Origin: Microvirga flavescens
GTDB taxonomy: Bacteria > Pseudomonadota > Alphaproteobacteria > Rhizobiales > Beijerinckiaceae
NCBI RefSeq assembly: GCF_003290125.1
Contig: NZ_QMKH01000008.1
Span: 1-64,000, forward strand
Reading direction: 5' to 3'
DNA length: 64,000 bases
Shown piece after piece: positions 31,194 through 40,442 of this stretch. A program made the position numbers and the translations under genes. The first letter of the stretch is position 1; each line of letters begins with the position of its first letter. A model generated the notes under the pieces. The model was not told the DNA's origin and did not search any database. It worked only from the letters and a program-made list of their open reading frames with translations.

Positions 31194-31705
31194 TCGATAT
31201 CCGCCTTCTCGACGCGAAGGCCACGCAGGCCGACCGCGCACAGCTTGCCGAGACGCTCGCCGATTGCGTCGCGGGCGGTGCGTCGGTCGGTTTCATGTGG
31301 CCCTACCCTGTCGAGGAGGCGCATCGCTGGTGGGGCGGCGTAATCGAGAAGATCGCCGCCGGCGACACGGTGCTCTTCGCCGCTTACGTGGACGGCGTTC
31401 TGAGCGGCACCGTGCAGCTCGGTCTCGACACGCCGCCGAACCAGCCTCATCGTGGCGATGTGAAAAAGCTTCTCGTTCATCGCCGCGCACGCAAGCAGGG
31501 CCTCGCAAGCCACTTGCTGACCGCGCTCGAAGAGGAAGCGCGACGCCGGAGCCTCACGCTTCTCACTCTCGACACGGTGACCGGCTCGAACGCCGAGCAG
31601 CTCTACGCCAAGCTCGGTTGGACGAAGTCCGGCATCATCCCGAATTACGCGCTGTTTCCCGATGGCAGCTTCTGCGACACGACAGTTTTCTGGAAAGTGC
31701 CCTGA
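31190..31705 (+). CDS. GNAT family N-acetyltransferase
   Basis: A 171-residue GNAT acetyltransferase. The acetyl-CoA-binding motif A reads [20 protein letters not shown], followed by [27 protein letters not shown] in pieces [16 protein letters not shown] and KLGWTKSG, typical of small-molecule or antibiotic-like acetyltransferases. The substrate is unknown. The GTG start overlaps the gpmA stop, so it is coupled to that gene. Confidence 0.88.
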   Translation: MIDIRLLDAKATQADRAQLAETLADCVAGGASVGFMWPYPVEEAHRWWGGVIEKIAAGDTVLFAAYVDGVLSGTVQLGLDTPPNQPHRGDVKKLLVHRRARKQGLASHLLTALEEEARRRSLTLLTLDTVTGSNAEQLYAKLGWTKSGIIPNYALFPDGSFCDTTVFWKVP

Positions 31706-31756
31706 TCGTCGTGCCGGGATGACAACCTCTGCGCAGAGCGCCATATCGGCGTGACC

Positions 31757-32377
31757 ATGACCGCGATCACCCTCGCCCCCGGCCTGACCTACCATCCCGA
31801 TTATCTCGACCGCCTCGCGCAGCAGCGGCTGCTCGACGCGGTGCGTGACGTCACACGCGCCGCGCCACTCTTTTCGCCGCGCATGCCGCGCACGGGAAAG
31901 CCTTTCTCCGTCCGCATGACCAATTGCGGGCGGCTCGGCTGGGTGTCGGACATCGACGGTTATCGCTACCAGCCGACGCACCCCGAGACAGGTCAGCCCT
32001 GGCCCGTGATGCCGGATCAGGTGCTCAAGGCTTGGCAGGACCTGAGCGGCTATCCGCAGCCGCCCGATGCCTGCCTCATCAATTTCTATGAGCCTTCCGC
32101 TCGCATGGGATTACATCAGGACCGGGACGAGGAGGAATTCGAGGCCCCTGTCGTCTCGCTCTCCCTCGGGGAGACCGGACTCTTCCGCTATGGCAGCCTC
32201 GACCGGAAGGACCCGACCCGCTCGATCAAGCTGAAATCGGGAGACGCCATCGTGTTCGGCGGCCCCTCCCGGCTGATTTTTCACGGCATCGACCGGATCT
32301 TGCCCGGCACGTCCGATCTGTTGCCGCAGGGAGGGCGCCTCAATCTCACCTTGCGCAAGGTGAGACAGGCACTCTAG
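31757..32377 (+). CDS. alkB: AlkB-type alpha-ketoglutarate-dependent DNA dioxygenase
   Basis: It oxidatively removes methyl groups from 1-methyladenine and 3-methylcytosine. The protein has RMTNCGRLGWVSD, QPPDACLINFYEPSARMG followed by LHQDRDEEEF (iron ligands His and Asp), VSLSLGETGLFRYG, FHGIDRI (distal His) and GGRLNLTLR (2-oxoglutarate-binding Arg). A GTG six bases upstream (31751) is an alternative start. The 206-residue length matches the family. Confidence 0.95.
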   Translation: MTAITLAPGLTYHPDYLDRLAQQRLLDAVRDVTRAAPLFSPRMPRTGKPFSVRMTNCGRLGWVSDIDGYRYQPTHPETGQPWPVMPDQVLKAWQDLSGYPQPPDACLINFYEPSARMGLHQDRDEEEFEAPVVSLSLGETGLFRYGSLDRKDPTRSIKLKSGDAIVFGGPSRLIFHGIDRILPGTSDLLPQGGRLNLTLRKVRQAL

Positions 32378-32416
32378 AGTTTTATGAAACGTGCGTCTGT
32401 ATGAGGGGCTTGGGCA

Positions 32417-33355
32417 ATGAGGCGTCTTGTTTTCGCGGCCTTCGGATTGGTTGTTTCCCTGCAGGCGGCAATCGCGGCCGACGCCGTTTTCCCTCCCGCA
32501 TCCCGCATCGGCATCGTGCCGCCACAGGAGATGCAGCCCTCCAAGCGATTCAGCGGGTTCGAGAATCCCGACCGCGCCGCCGGCATCAGCTTCGTCGAAA
32601 TGCCGCCGGAGGCTTATCCGCAGCTCGTCGCGGGCCTCACCAATGATGCCTTGAAGCGTCAGGGCATGAATGTCACCGGGCGCGAAAGCGTGAAGCTCGA
32701 CGGTCGCTCCGGCATCCTCATCACCGGTAATCTCCTTGGCGGCGCAGGTGGGCGCAAATGGCTTCTCGCCCTCAAAGATCAGGGCATGACCGCCCTGCTC
32801 GTCGCGCAGATCCAGGGCGATGGCGAAGGTTACACCGACGCACAGATGCTCAAGGCCCTGAAGAGCGTTTCCTTACGCGGCCCCGTCTCCATCGAGGAGC
32901 AGTTGTCCGCCCTGCCCTTCCGCATCGGGGATCGCGGCGGATTCAGGCCGGTTCGCGTGCTCTCGGGCAATTCCGTTCTGTTCACCGAGGGGCCCAAGGA
33001 CAACATTGCGGCCATCGAACAGCCGATCGTGATTCTGGCGACGTCCCTCAGCGCCCCGCCCCCGGTCGGCGAGCGCAGGGAGCAGTTTGCCCGCGCCGCG
33101 CTGAGCTCGAATCAGATTCTCAAGAACGTGACCATCGAGCGCGCAGATACCTTCCGCCTCAAGGGGCAGGAATGGCACGAGATCGTCGCCAAGGCGAACG
33201 AGGCCGTCTCGGGCGAGGCGATTGTGGTGATGCAGACGATTCGCTTTGACCCTGACCGTTACGTGCGCATGGTCGCCATGACCCGGGCTGACAGCCGTGA
33301 CCGTGACCTGCCGCGCTTCCGGCACATCATCGACAGCGTCGAGGTCAACGAGTGA
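32417..33355 (+). CDS. Hypothetical periplasmic protein with an internal duplication
   Basis: I do not recognise this 312-residue protein. It has a Sec signal peptide (LVFAAFGLVVSLQAAIAA). The mature part seems to hold two similar halves. Residues about 45-160 contain NVTGRESVKLDGRSGILITG, then MTALLVAQIQGD and LKALKSVSL. Residues about 205-312 contain NVTIERADTFRLKGQEWHEI, then IVVMQTIRFDP, VRMVAMTRAD and IIDSVEV. The pattern recalls DcrB/PsbP-like lipoprotein folds, but that is inference. It reads away from alkB, 39 bases downstream. Confidence 0.75.
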   Translation: MRRLVFAAFGLVVSLQAAIAADAVFPPASRIGIVPPQEMQPSKRFSGFENPDRAAGISFVEMPPEAYPQLVAGLTNDALKRQGMNVTGRESVKLDGRSGILITGNLLGGAGGRKWLLALKDQGMTALLVAQIQGDGEGYTDAQMLKALKSVSLRGPVSIEEQLSALPFRIGDRGGFRPVRVLSGNSVLFTEGPKDNIAAIEQPIVILATSLSAPPPVGERREQFARAALSSNQILKNVTIERADTFRLKGQEWHEIVAKANEAVSGEAIVVMQTIRFDPDRYVRMVAMTRADSRDRDLPRFRHIIDSVEVNE

Positions 33356-33358
33356 AGA

Positions 33359-33994
33359 TCAGTCCCGGCTCGGAAAGGATGGCAGCGACCAACCCCTGAG
33401 CAGGGCGAGCGCGCGCAGACCAAAGGCGGCGCAGGCGCCCGTGGCGGATGCAAGGAAAGGATCGAGCCCCAGCCCCTGCAAGCCGACCATGACGCCACTG
33501 CCGAGCGCCGCCGCCGTGACGTAGATGTCCTTCTTCAGCACCAGAGGCGTCGTCGCGGCGAGAATATCCCGAATGATGCCGCCGAACGTTGCAGTAATGG
33601 TGCCGAGCACGATGGCCGACATGAACGGAACGCCCGCCGCCAGCGCCTTGCCGGTGCCCATGACGGTAAAAAGCGCCATGCCGAGGGCATCCGCCCAGAG
33701 CAGCAAAAGGCCCCGCCGCCGCCCGCCTTCGAGGGCGGCGACCCTCTGGGGCCCTAGGGCGAATACGATTTCCGCGACGATAAGGCAGACGAACACGTCC
33801 GTCGGTTTGCCCACCCAGAAGACCGGCTCGCCCAGCAGAAGGTCCCGGATGGTTCCGCCGCCGACGCCCGTCACCGTGGCGAGAAGGGCAAAGCCGAACG
33901 GGTCCATTCCCTTTCGGGCCGCCATCAGGGCCCCCGTCAATGCAAAGACGGCGACGCCGATGGCCTCGAAGGGAATGGCGTTGAGAAACGACAC
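33359..33994 (-). CDS. Trimeric intracellular cation (TRIC) channel family protein
   Basis: A 211-residue integral membrane protein with seven hydrophobic segments arranged as two glycine-rich repeats. It has GVAVFALTGALMAARKGMD, TVTGVGGGTIRDLLLGE, MGTGKALAAGVPFMSAIVLG and GTITATFGGIIRDILA. The repeated GGxxRD pattern is the signature of the UPF0126/YadS proteins, prokaryotic TRIC channels that conduct K+. It is convergent with the hypothetical gene at 32417 and has palindromic repeat copy B immediately upstream. Confidence 0.92.
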   Translation of the reverse strand: MSFLNAIPFEAIGVAVFALTGALMAARKGMDPFGFALLATVTGVGGGTIRDLLLGEPVFWVGKPTDVFVCLIVAEIVFALGPQRVAALEGGRRRGLLLLWADALGMALFTVMGTGKALAAGVPFMSAIVLGTITATFGGIIRDILAATTPLVLKKDIYVTAAALGSGVMVGLQGLGLDPFLASATGACAAFGLRALALLRGWSLPSFPSRD

Positions 33995-33998
33995 TTAG

Positions 33999-34098
33999 AG
34001 ATTGATCCCGTTTCTTTGAAACACGATCAATCTCCCGATGTCTTGGTTTGCCGCATGATCCAAGGCGAACAACCGGTGCCCACTTGTTCTGATCATGC
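33999..34098. repeat. Bipartite palindromic repeat, copy B (TRIC-grpE gap)
   Basis: The first palindrome (33999-34033) pairs AGATTGATC with GATCAATCT and GTTTC with GAAAC. The second (34053-34098) has outer arms GCATGATC/GATCATGC and inner arms built on GAACAA/TTGTTC. It is the same layout as copy A, entered through TTGCCGCAT. The second palindrome ends two bases from the grpE stop codon and could protect or end that transcript. Confidence 0.75.
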
Positions 34099-34099
34099 T

Positions 34100-34705
34100 T
34101 TAAGCGACTGAAGAACTGTCCGTGCCGTTGGCGGCCTTCGGGCCGCCCTTCGCCACGCCGACGAGGGCCGGACGCAGGACGCGCTCGCCGATCACGTAGC
34201 CGGATTGGACGACCTGAACGACCGTGCCGGACGGAACGTCCGGATTCGGCACCTCGAACATGGCCTGATGGAGATTCGGATCGAATTTCTGGCCCTGCGG
34301 GTCGAGCTGCTTCACGCCGTGACGCTCGAGCGTCTTGAGGAAATCGCGCTCCGTCAGCTCGATGCCGTCGAGAAGGCTCTTCAACGCGTCGTCCGCTTCG
34401 GTCTTTGCCTCGGCGGGCACGCTCTCGATGGCGCGACGGATATTGTCCACCACGGTCAACATGTCGCGGGCGAAATTAGCCATGCCGTAGGTCCGGGCAT
34501 CGGCAACCTCGCGCTCCGTACGGCGGCGCAGGTTTTCCATTTCGGCCAGCGTGCGGAGCAGCTTGTCCTTGACGTCTTGCCGCTCGGCCTCGAGCGCAGC
34601 GATGGGATCGTGCGTGGGCTGCTCGGAAGGCTCGGCGCCGGGAACGGCGTCGTTCGCGGGCTCCTGGGAAGGGGTCTGGTTGGCGTCAGTATCGGTCGGC
34701 TTCAT
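34100..34705 (-). CDS. grpE: Nucleotide exchange factor GrpE
   Basis: It releases ADP from DnaK during the chaperone cycle. The 201-residue protein has an acidic low-complexity N-terminus, a long coiled-coil helix ([35 protein letters not shown]), and the beta-domain with [31 protein letters not shown] and [19 protein letters not shown]. It lies 61 bases downstream of glnD on the same strand and has its own RpoH-type promoter in that gap. Confidence 0.97.
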   Translation of the reverse strand: MKPTDTDANQTPSQEPANDAVPGAEPSEQPTHDPIAALEAERQDVKDKLLRTLAEMENLRRRTEREVADARTYGMANFARDMLTVVDNIRRAIESVPAEAKTEADDALKSLLDGIELTERDFLKTLERHGVKQLDPQGQKFDPNLHQAMFEVPNPDVPSGTVVQVVQSGYVIGERVLRPALVGVAKGGPKAANGTDSSSVA

Positions 34706-34739
34706 CGTCGATCAACTGGGGATGAGAAAAGGTTCTGGC

Positions 34740-34771
34740 CTCATATCAGGGTCTTGGGCTCACAAATCAAG
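34740..34771 (-). promoter_or_regulatory. RpoH-type promoter of grpE
   Basis: Reading the minus strand, CTTG (34771-34768) is followed after 18 bases by CTGATAT (34749-34743) with G three positions on. This matches CTTG-N18-CYTATnTnnG at all but one conserved position and has the same spacing as the dnaK promoter. The CTTG shares its last two bases with the glnD stop codon (GCTTGA). Transcription would start about 30 bases before the grpE ATG. Confidence 0.7.
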
Positions 34772-37562
34772 CGCCGCGGCGCGAGGAGGGTTCCTTCTCC
34801 TCACCCTCGAACACTTTCATGAGGGCCCGCCGCACCGTGGCCTGCCGGCCCGGGTGATTGACCTTGGTTCCGGTGAGATCCGTCACATAGAACACGTCCA
34901 CCGCCTTTTCGCCGAAGGTGACGATGTGGGCGGAAGCGATGTTGAGATTGAGTTTTCCCAAAGCCGTCGTGAGGTCGTAGAGAAGGCCCGGACGATCGAG
35001 CCCGGAGACCTCGATGACGGTCTGGCGATTCGACAGATCGTTGTCGATGGAAACCTCGGGCACCACCTGGAACGCCTTTGATCGCTCCTTGGCCGGGCGC
35101 TTGGTATCAACGAGATCAGCAATCTTCACCTCGCCCTTCAGCGCTTTCTCGATGGCGCTCGCGACACGTCCCGCGCGGCGTAGTTCGTCCTCGTCCCGGT
35201 CGAAGGCGCGGGAGAGCACGATGGTGTCGAGCGCCATGCCGTCCGTCGTCGTGAAGATCTGCGCATCCACAATGTTGCCGCCCGCCGCCGCGCAGGCCCC
35301 GGTGACGATGGCGAGAAGGCGCGGATGATCCGGCGAGAGAACAGTCAGTTCCGTCACGCCCCTGAACTGGTCCGTCTCGTAAGACGTCGTGACCGTGCGC
35401 CCCACCTTGTCGGCCTCGCGCACGAAACGGGCATGCTTGGCGCGCCGCGTCTCATCCGCCCGCAGCCAATAGGCCGGCGTGTGGCGCGCCGCATACGTGT
35501 CGAAGTCGCTCTGACTCCAGTTGGGTAGTTCAGTGCGCAATTTTTCCTGCGCAATGCGGATGCGCTCGGAGCGCGCAAGATCGACCACGCCGCCGCCGAG
35601 CGCGGTTTCCGTTTCCTGATAGAGCGTGCGCAGAAGCTGGCCTTTCCATCCCGTCCACACGCCGGGCCCGACAGCCTTGATGTCGGCGATGGTCAAGACG
35701 AGAAGAAGCTTCAACCGCTCCATCGTCTGCACGACGCCAGCGAAGTTCTTGATGGTGGCAGGGTCCGAAAGATCGCGGCTTTGCGCGGTGTTCGACATGA
35801 GAAGGTGATGCTCGATGAGCCACGCAACCGTATCGATTTCCGCAGCATCGAGCCCGAAGCGCGGCCCGAGTTTGCGCGCGATCACAGCGCCCGCCTCGGA
35901 GTGATCCTCTTCACGGCCCTTGGCGATATCGTGCAGCAACACGGCGACATAAAGCGCGCGTCGGTTCTTGATGGTGCCGACGACATGGTTGGCAAGCGGA
36001 TGCTCTTCCGCCAGTTGCCCAGCCTCGATTTCGGCGACAACGCCGATGGACCGCAGGAGATGCTCGTCCACCGTGTAGTGGTGATACATGTTGAACTGCA
36101 TCATTGCGACGATGCGCCCGAAATCGGGAATGAAGCGGCCAAGCACGCCGGCCTCATTCATGCGCCGCAGAACGACCTCCGGCGCATTGCGCGAGGTGAG
36201 GATGTCGAGAAAGAGGCGGTTGGCCTCCTTGTCGTTGCGCAGATTGTGCCCGATCAGTTTCAACGAGCGCGTGGCAAGACGCGTCGCATCCGGATGGATC
36301 GCGAGATTGTGCCTGTCCGCCAGCCAGTAGAGGCGGATCAGGTTGACCGGATCACGCTCGAAGGCATGCTCGCTGCGCACATTGATGCGATTGTTGTCGA
36401 TGAAGAAATCATGCCCTTCCAGCGCGCCGCCGCGACGGCGGCGAAAGCGGCCGAGCACGCGGTCGAGCATGGGTCTGTGCTTGGTCTGCCGGGCTTCCAG
36501 TTCCGCGCAGACGATGGCCGTCAGATCGCCCACGTCCTTGGCGATGCGAAAGTAAGCTTTCATGAAGCGTTCGACCGCCGACAAGCCCGCGCGCCCGGTA
36601 AAGCCGAGGCGCTCCGCGAGCACGCGCTGCATATCGAAGGTCAGGCGCTCTTCCGCTCGCCCCGTGGCGAAATGCAAATGGCAGCGCACGCGCCACAAAA
36701 ACTCCTCGCATCGCGCAAAGAGCTTGAATTCATCCGGCGTAAACAGCCCCGCCTTCACCAGCTCCGCCGGCTCGCGCACGCGATAGACGTACTTTCCGAT
36801 CCAGAAGAGCGTATTGAGATCGCGAAGCCCGCCCTTGCCGTCCTTCACGTTGGGCTCGACGAGATAGCGCGATGCGCCTGCCTTGGCGACGCGCGCATCG
36901 CGCTCCTTCAGTTTCGCGTCAACGAATTCCGCCGCCGAGACGGCGACGATCTCGCGGTCGAACCGCTCGACCATATTGTCGAACAGCGCCTTGTCCCCAA
37001 ACAGGAAACGCGCCTCGAGAAGCGAGGTGCGGATCGTCATATCCGCCGCGCCTTCGCGCAAGCAATCCTCAATCGAGCGGGTGGCGTGGCCGACCTTCAG
37101 CTTCAGGTCCCACAGCACGTAAAGCATCGCTTCGACGACACTCTCGCTCCAGGCCGTCTGCTTGTAGGGAAGCAGGAACAGAAGATCGACATCGGAACCC
37201 GGCGCGAGCGTGCCACGCCCGTAGCCGCCCGTCGCGACGATGGCGAGACGCTCCTCCGTCGAGGGGTTCGAGGCCGGATAGAGATGATGAACGACCGCGC
37301 CATAAATGGCTTCGACGAGCGTATCCATCTGGGCGGAAAGACGACGCGCGCAGACAAGGCCGTTCTGTCGCTCCATCAACTGCCGCTCGGCCGCCGCGCG
37401 GCCCTCGTCCAGAACGCTCTTGAGCCCCGGTACAAGGCGCGCGCGCAAGGTGGCGGCATCGCGAAGGGGCTTGTCGCCGAGTTCGCGCAAGACAGTCTCA
37501 AAGGTCTGGTTCGACATGGGCCTGGGGACGGGCTGAGCTGCGCCCTCGCTTAGTATCGTCAT
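34767..37562 (-). CDS. glnD: Bifunctional [protein-PII] uridylyltransferase/uridylyl-removing enzyme
   Basis: The nitrogen sensor that uridylylates PII proteins when glutamine is low and removes UMP when it is high. The 931-residue protein has all parts: the nucleotidyltransferase motif ATGGYGRGTLAPGSDVDLLF (near residue 111), the GlnD-linker region, the HD phosphohydrolase (VLLHDIAKGREEDHSEAG, near 525), and two C-terminal ACT domains (VLSPDHPRLLAIVTGAC and EVSGLDRPGLLYDLTTAL). An alternative start lies at 37517, and neither start has a strong ribosome site. grpE follows. Confidence 0.97.
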   Translation of the reverse strand: MTILSEGAAQPVPRPMSNQTFETVLRELGDKPLRDAATLRARLVPGLKSVLDEGRAAAERQLMERQNGLVCARRLSAQMDTLVEAIYGAVVHHLYPASNPSTEERLAIVATGGYGRGTLAPGSDVDLLFLLPYKQTAWSESVVEAMLYVLWDLKLKVGHATRSIEDCLREGAADMTIRTSLLEARFLFGDKALFDNMVERFDREIVAVSAAEFVDAKLKERDARVAKAGASRYLVEPNVKDGKGGLRDLNTLFWIGKYVYRVREPAELVKAGLFTPDEFKLFARCEEFLWRVRCHLHFATGRAEERLTFDMQRVLAERLGFTGRAGLSAVERFMKAYFRIAKDVGDLTAIVCAELEARQTKHRPMLDRVLGRFRRRRGGALEGHDFFIDNNRINVRSEHAFERDPVNLIRLYWLADRHNLAIHPDATRLATRSLKLIGHNLRNDKEANRLFLDILTSRNAPEVVLRRMNEAGVLGRFIPDFGRIVAMMQFNMYHHYTVDEHLLRSIGVVAEIEAGQLAEEHPLANHVVGTIKNRRALYVAVLLHDIAKGREEDHSEAGAVIARKLGPRFGLDAAEIDTVAWLIEHHLLMSNTAQSRDLSDPATIKNFAGVVQTMERLKLLLVLTIADIKAVGPGVWTGWKGQLLRTLYQETETALGGGVVDLARSERIRIAQEKLRTELPNWSQSDFDTYAARHTPAYWLRADETRRAKHARFVREADKVGRTVTTSYETDQFRGVTELTVLSPDHPRLLAIVTGACAAAGGNIVDAQIFTTTDGMALDTIVLSRAFDRDEDELRRAGRVASAIEKALKGEVKIADLVDTKRPAKERSKAFQVVPEVSIDNDLSNRQTVIEVSGLDRPGLLYDLTTALGKLNLNIASAHIVTFGEKAVDVFYVTDLTGTKVNHPGRQATVRRALMKVFEGEEKEPSSRRGA

Positions 37563-37594
37563 GGGCGCGAAGCTATGATTTTACAGGGGCCGCC

Positions 37595-38902
37595 TCAATA
37601 GGCGGAGGCCGTAAGAGCGCGGGGTGCGGCATTCACGGCGACAGCCCCACCGTTGCGGACTTCCTGCACGGCAAGAGCCCTGTTGTTCATGCCGTCGGCC
37701 TTGAAACGAAACACGCCGTCGGCTCCGGCGAACCCTGCCGGGTTCGTCAGCACGTCTTCCGCAAAGCGCCGGGACCCTTGGGTGCGCGTCAAAGCCGCAG
37801 CAAGCGTGACGGCATCGTAGGACAAGGTGGCAAGGCGCGTCGGATCGGTATTGAAGCGCGCGCGGTAGCGGCCCGCGAAGGCCTCGAAGCCACGGCTGTC
37901 GGGCGCTGCGAACCAACCGCCCTGCAACTGCGGCAGCGCGAACACCCGCGCCTCGTTCCAGACGCCTGTGCCGAGGGGGCGCACCCTCTGCGGGTCATAG
38001 CCGACCGTTTGCAAGGCGCGAGCAACCGCGTTCAGACCATCGGTATTGTCGGGAATGAGAAGGGAATCGGCCTGCGGCGCGCCGCCGCCGATAACGTTGG
38101 CGATGCGCTGCACGGCCCCCTGAGGCTGGCCCGCCGGATAACGCTCGATGGCGACGACCCTGAGGCCCGACCGGGCCGCCGTCTCGCGAAAGCGCGCCTC
38201 GACCACCGTGCCGTAGGTCGTTTCCGGAATCAGCGCCGCGATGGAGCGATGCCCCTGCCGCGCGGCATAGGAGACGATGCGGTCGACCTCCTCCTGCACG
38301 AGGAAGCTCAGGAGATAGATGCCGGGTCCGGCGACGCTGGCATCGGTGGAAAAGGCGATCATCGGCCGCCCCGCCTGGCGGGCGACCTGCCCGGCCCCTT
38401 GCACGGAACCGGCAAAGACCGGCCCCAGAATGAGTTCCGCCCCCTCGGCGACAGCCTGCTGCGTGGCCTCCCGCGCGCCGTCCGGGGTGCCTCTATCGTC
38501 CTTCACGAGAAGGGTGATGTCCGAGCCTTGAAAATCGCCAAGGGCGAGCTCCGCGGCGTTGCGCATGCTCTGGGCGACGATGGCCCCCTGACCGGGGCTG
38601 GAAAAGGGCAGGATCAACGCGACCCTGACATTGCCGGTGCCGATGTTCATCCCCGACGGCGCGCCTGCATACACGGGAGCGGGAGCCTGCCCCGGCATCG
38701 CCTCTTCGACCGGTTGTCCATAGGCGGGCTGCGGCGCGGCTTGCGCGGGGGCGCTCGCCACCCGGCGCGGCGGCGTCATGCTGCCGGAGCCGATGCATCC
38801 GGCGAGAAACACGGGAAGCGCCAGCGCCAGAAGGGCCACGGCACGGCTCGACAGGCCTTTGCCCTGTCGGTCAAAGCGTCGGTCAAAGCGAATGCGCACC
38901 AT
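37595..38902 (-). CDS. Penicillin-binding protein activator-like lipoprotein
   Basis: A 435-residue outer-membrane-type lipoprotein. The signal sequence ends with the lipobox LAGC (Cys36), followed by a Pro/Ala-rich linker and a periplasmic-binding-protein fold: [72 protein letters not shown] and [16 protein letters not shown]. This is the LpoA C-terminal-like family, which stimulates peptidoglycan synthases in gammaproteobacteria. That role here is inference. I chose the ATG at 38902 because GGAGAG precedes it. It is divergent from rsmI. Confidence 0.85.
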   Translation of the reverse strand: MVRIRFDRRFDRQGKGLSSRAVALLALALPVFLAGCIGSGSMTPPRRVASAPAQAAPQPAYGQPVEEAMPGQAPAPVYAGAPSGMNIGTGNVRVALILPFSSPGQGAIVAQSMRNAAELALGDFQGSDITLLVKDDRGTPDGAREATQQAVAEGAELILGPVFAGSVQGAGQVARQAGRPMIAFSTDASVAGPGIYLLSFLVQEEVDRIVSYAARQGHRSIAALIPETTYGTVVEARFRETAARSGLRVVAIERYPAGQPQGAVQRIANVIGGGAPQADSLLIPDNTDGLNAVARALQTVGYDPQRVRPLGTGVWNEARVFALPQLQGGWFAAPDSRGFEAFAGRYRARFNTDPTRLATLSYDAVTLAAALTRTQGSRRFAEDVLTNPAGFAGADGVFRFKADGMNNRALAVQEVRNGGAVAVNAAPRALTASAY

Positions 38903-39025
38903 CGTCCACTCTCCGGCGCGGCATGGCCGTGGAGCCATGCGGGCGGTCTATCTTACGGATCCGACAAGGGTGGCGGGGAAAAGTAAATATTGTTTCCAAA
39001 GCCCGATCCGGCGAAATAGGCCGTC

Positions 39026-39070
39026 TCATGATCCGGGCGAACAACAGGTTTCCACTTGTTCTGATCATGC
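39026..39070. repeat. Palindromic repeat, copy C (upstream of rsmI)
   Basis: A single palindrome with outer arms CATGATC/GATCATG and inner arms GAACAA/TTGTTC around AGGTTTCC. It closely matches the second hairpin of copy B and has the same plan as copy A. The first hairpin of the bipartite unit is not evident here. It lies between the divergent lipoprotein gene and rsmI. Confidence 0.72.
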
Positions 39071-39115
39071 TTGAGGCTTCCCGTCCCGGAAACCTTCATG
39101 CAAAGGTAACCCGGC

Positions 39116-40057
39116 ATGACACAGAGAATCGACAACCGCACCAAGAGGCGCTCGCCGAACGGGCAGACCAGCACGTTCACCGCCTTCGGCCTTGCCGCCG
39201 AGGTGGAGCCCCTTTCCCCTGGCCTCTATGTGGTCGCCACCCCTATCGGCAACCTGAAGGACGTGTCTTTCCGCGCGCTGAGCGTTCTGGCGGCGGCGGA
39301 CGCCGTGCTTGCCGAGGATACGCGGGTGACGAAGACGCTGCTCGCCCATTACGGTATCACGACGCCTTTGGTCGCCTATCACGAGCATTCCAACGAGGCG
39401 GTGCGCGAGCGCATGGTGCTGCGCATCCGCGAGGGGCAGGCGCTGGCCCTCGTCTCCGACGCGGGAACGCCGCTCGTCTCCGACCCCGGCTACAAGCTGG
39501 TGCAGGCGGCGATCGAGGAAGGCCTGCCCGTCACCCCCATTCCAGGCCCCTCCGCTGTCCTGACGGCTCTCGTCGCCTCGGGCCTGCCGACCGACCGTTT
39601 CTTCTTCGAAGGATTCCTGCCGCCGAAAAGCGCCGCGCGGCGCACGCGCCTCGGCGAGATCGCAACGATCCCCGGCACGCTCATGCTCTTCGAAGCGCCT
39701 CACCGCCTGCCGGAAATGCTCATCGACGCAGCCGCCGTGCTCGGCGAGCGCAGGGCCGTCGTGGCGCGGGAATTGACGAAGCTGTTCGAGACCATCCGGC
39801 GCGGCACTCTGCCGGAGCTTGCCGAGCAATTCGAGAAGGAGGGTCCGCCGAAGGGCGAGATTGTCGTTCTCATCGGCGAAGCGACGAAGGAGATGCACGC
39901 GGCGGAGGCCGATGCCGCCCTCGACGGCAAGCTCGAAGCCGCGCTCAAGGCCCATTCGATCAAGGACGCCGCCGCCATCGTTTCCGCAGAGCTCGGTCTT
40001 CCGAAGCGCGATGTCTATGCGCGCGCGCTCGTGCTGGCGAAAGCCAAGGACGCATGA
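39116..40057 (+). CDS. rsmI: 16S rRNA (cytidine(1402)-2'-O)-methyltransferase
   Basis: A tetrapyrrole-methylase-fold enzyme that methylates the ribose of C1402 in 16S rRNA. The 313-residue protein has [83 protein letters not shown] and [11 protein letters not shown], all typical of RsmI. About 35 N-terminal residues precede the domain. Its stop overlaps the yraN start in an ATGA, the common rsmI-yraN pairing. Confidence 0.96.
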   Translation: MTQRIDNRTKRRSPNGQTSTFTAFGLAAEVEPLSPGLYVVATPIGNLKDVSFRALSVLAAADAVLAEDTRVTKTLLAHYGITTPLVAYHEHSNEAVRERMVLRIREGQALALVSDAGTPLVSDPGYKLVQAAIEEGLPVTPIPGPSAVLTALVASGLPTDRFFFEGFLPPKSAARRTRLGEIATIPGTLMLFEAPHRLPEMLIDAAAVLGERRAVVARELTKLFETIRRGTLPELAEQFEKEGPPKGEIVVLIGEATKEMHAAEADAALDGKLEAALKAHSIKDAAAIVSAELGLPKRDVYARALVLAKAKDA

Positions 40058-40431
40058 CGAAGCCCGGCGAGCGCCGTCGCCGCACGTTTCTGCGCGGTCA
40101 CCGGGCGGAGCGCATGGCCCTGCTGTTTCTTTTCCTCAAAGGCTATCGCCCCCTCGCCCGCCGTTATGCGGCGGCAGGCGGCGAGGTGGATCTCATCGTC
40201 AAGCGCGGCGACACCATCGCCTTTGTCGAGGTGAAAGCGCGGAGTGTCATGGACGATGCGCAAACCGCAATCACCGCCGTCAAGCGTCAGCGCTTTTCCC
40301 GCGCGGCGCGCGCATGGCTCTCCCGCCACGCATGGGCTGCGGACAAGACATGGCGCGCCGATGCCGTCTTCATCGCGCCGGGGAGTTTTCCGCGCCATTT
40401 AAAGGCGGCGTTCGAACTGGAGATCGACTAA
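40054..40431 (+). CDS. YraN family (UPF0102) endonuclease-fold protein
   Basis: A 125-residue protein with the UPF0102 pattern: [54 protein letters not shown] and a basic [13 protein letters not shown] helix. The Glu...Asp...Glu-x-Lys arrangement (GEVDLI and FVEVKAR) is that of restriction-endonuclease-like nucleases. Its cellular role is unknown. The ATG overlaps the rsmI stop. Confidence 0.92.
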   Translation: MTKPGERRRRTFLRGHRAERMALLFLFLKGYRPLARRYAAAGGEVDLIVKRGDTIAFVEVKARSVMDDAQTAITAVKRQRFSRAARAWLSRHAWAADKTWRADAVFIAPGSFPRHLKAAFELEID

Positions 40432-40442
40432 CCTCGTCGTTC

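Noticed and set aside
38923-40431. Single 502-codon frame spanning rsmI and yraN
   Set aside because: Only its last 125 codons are the YraN protein. The rest is the out-of-frame shadow of rsmI, rich in Arg, Gly and Ala.
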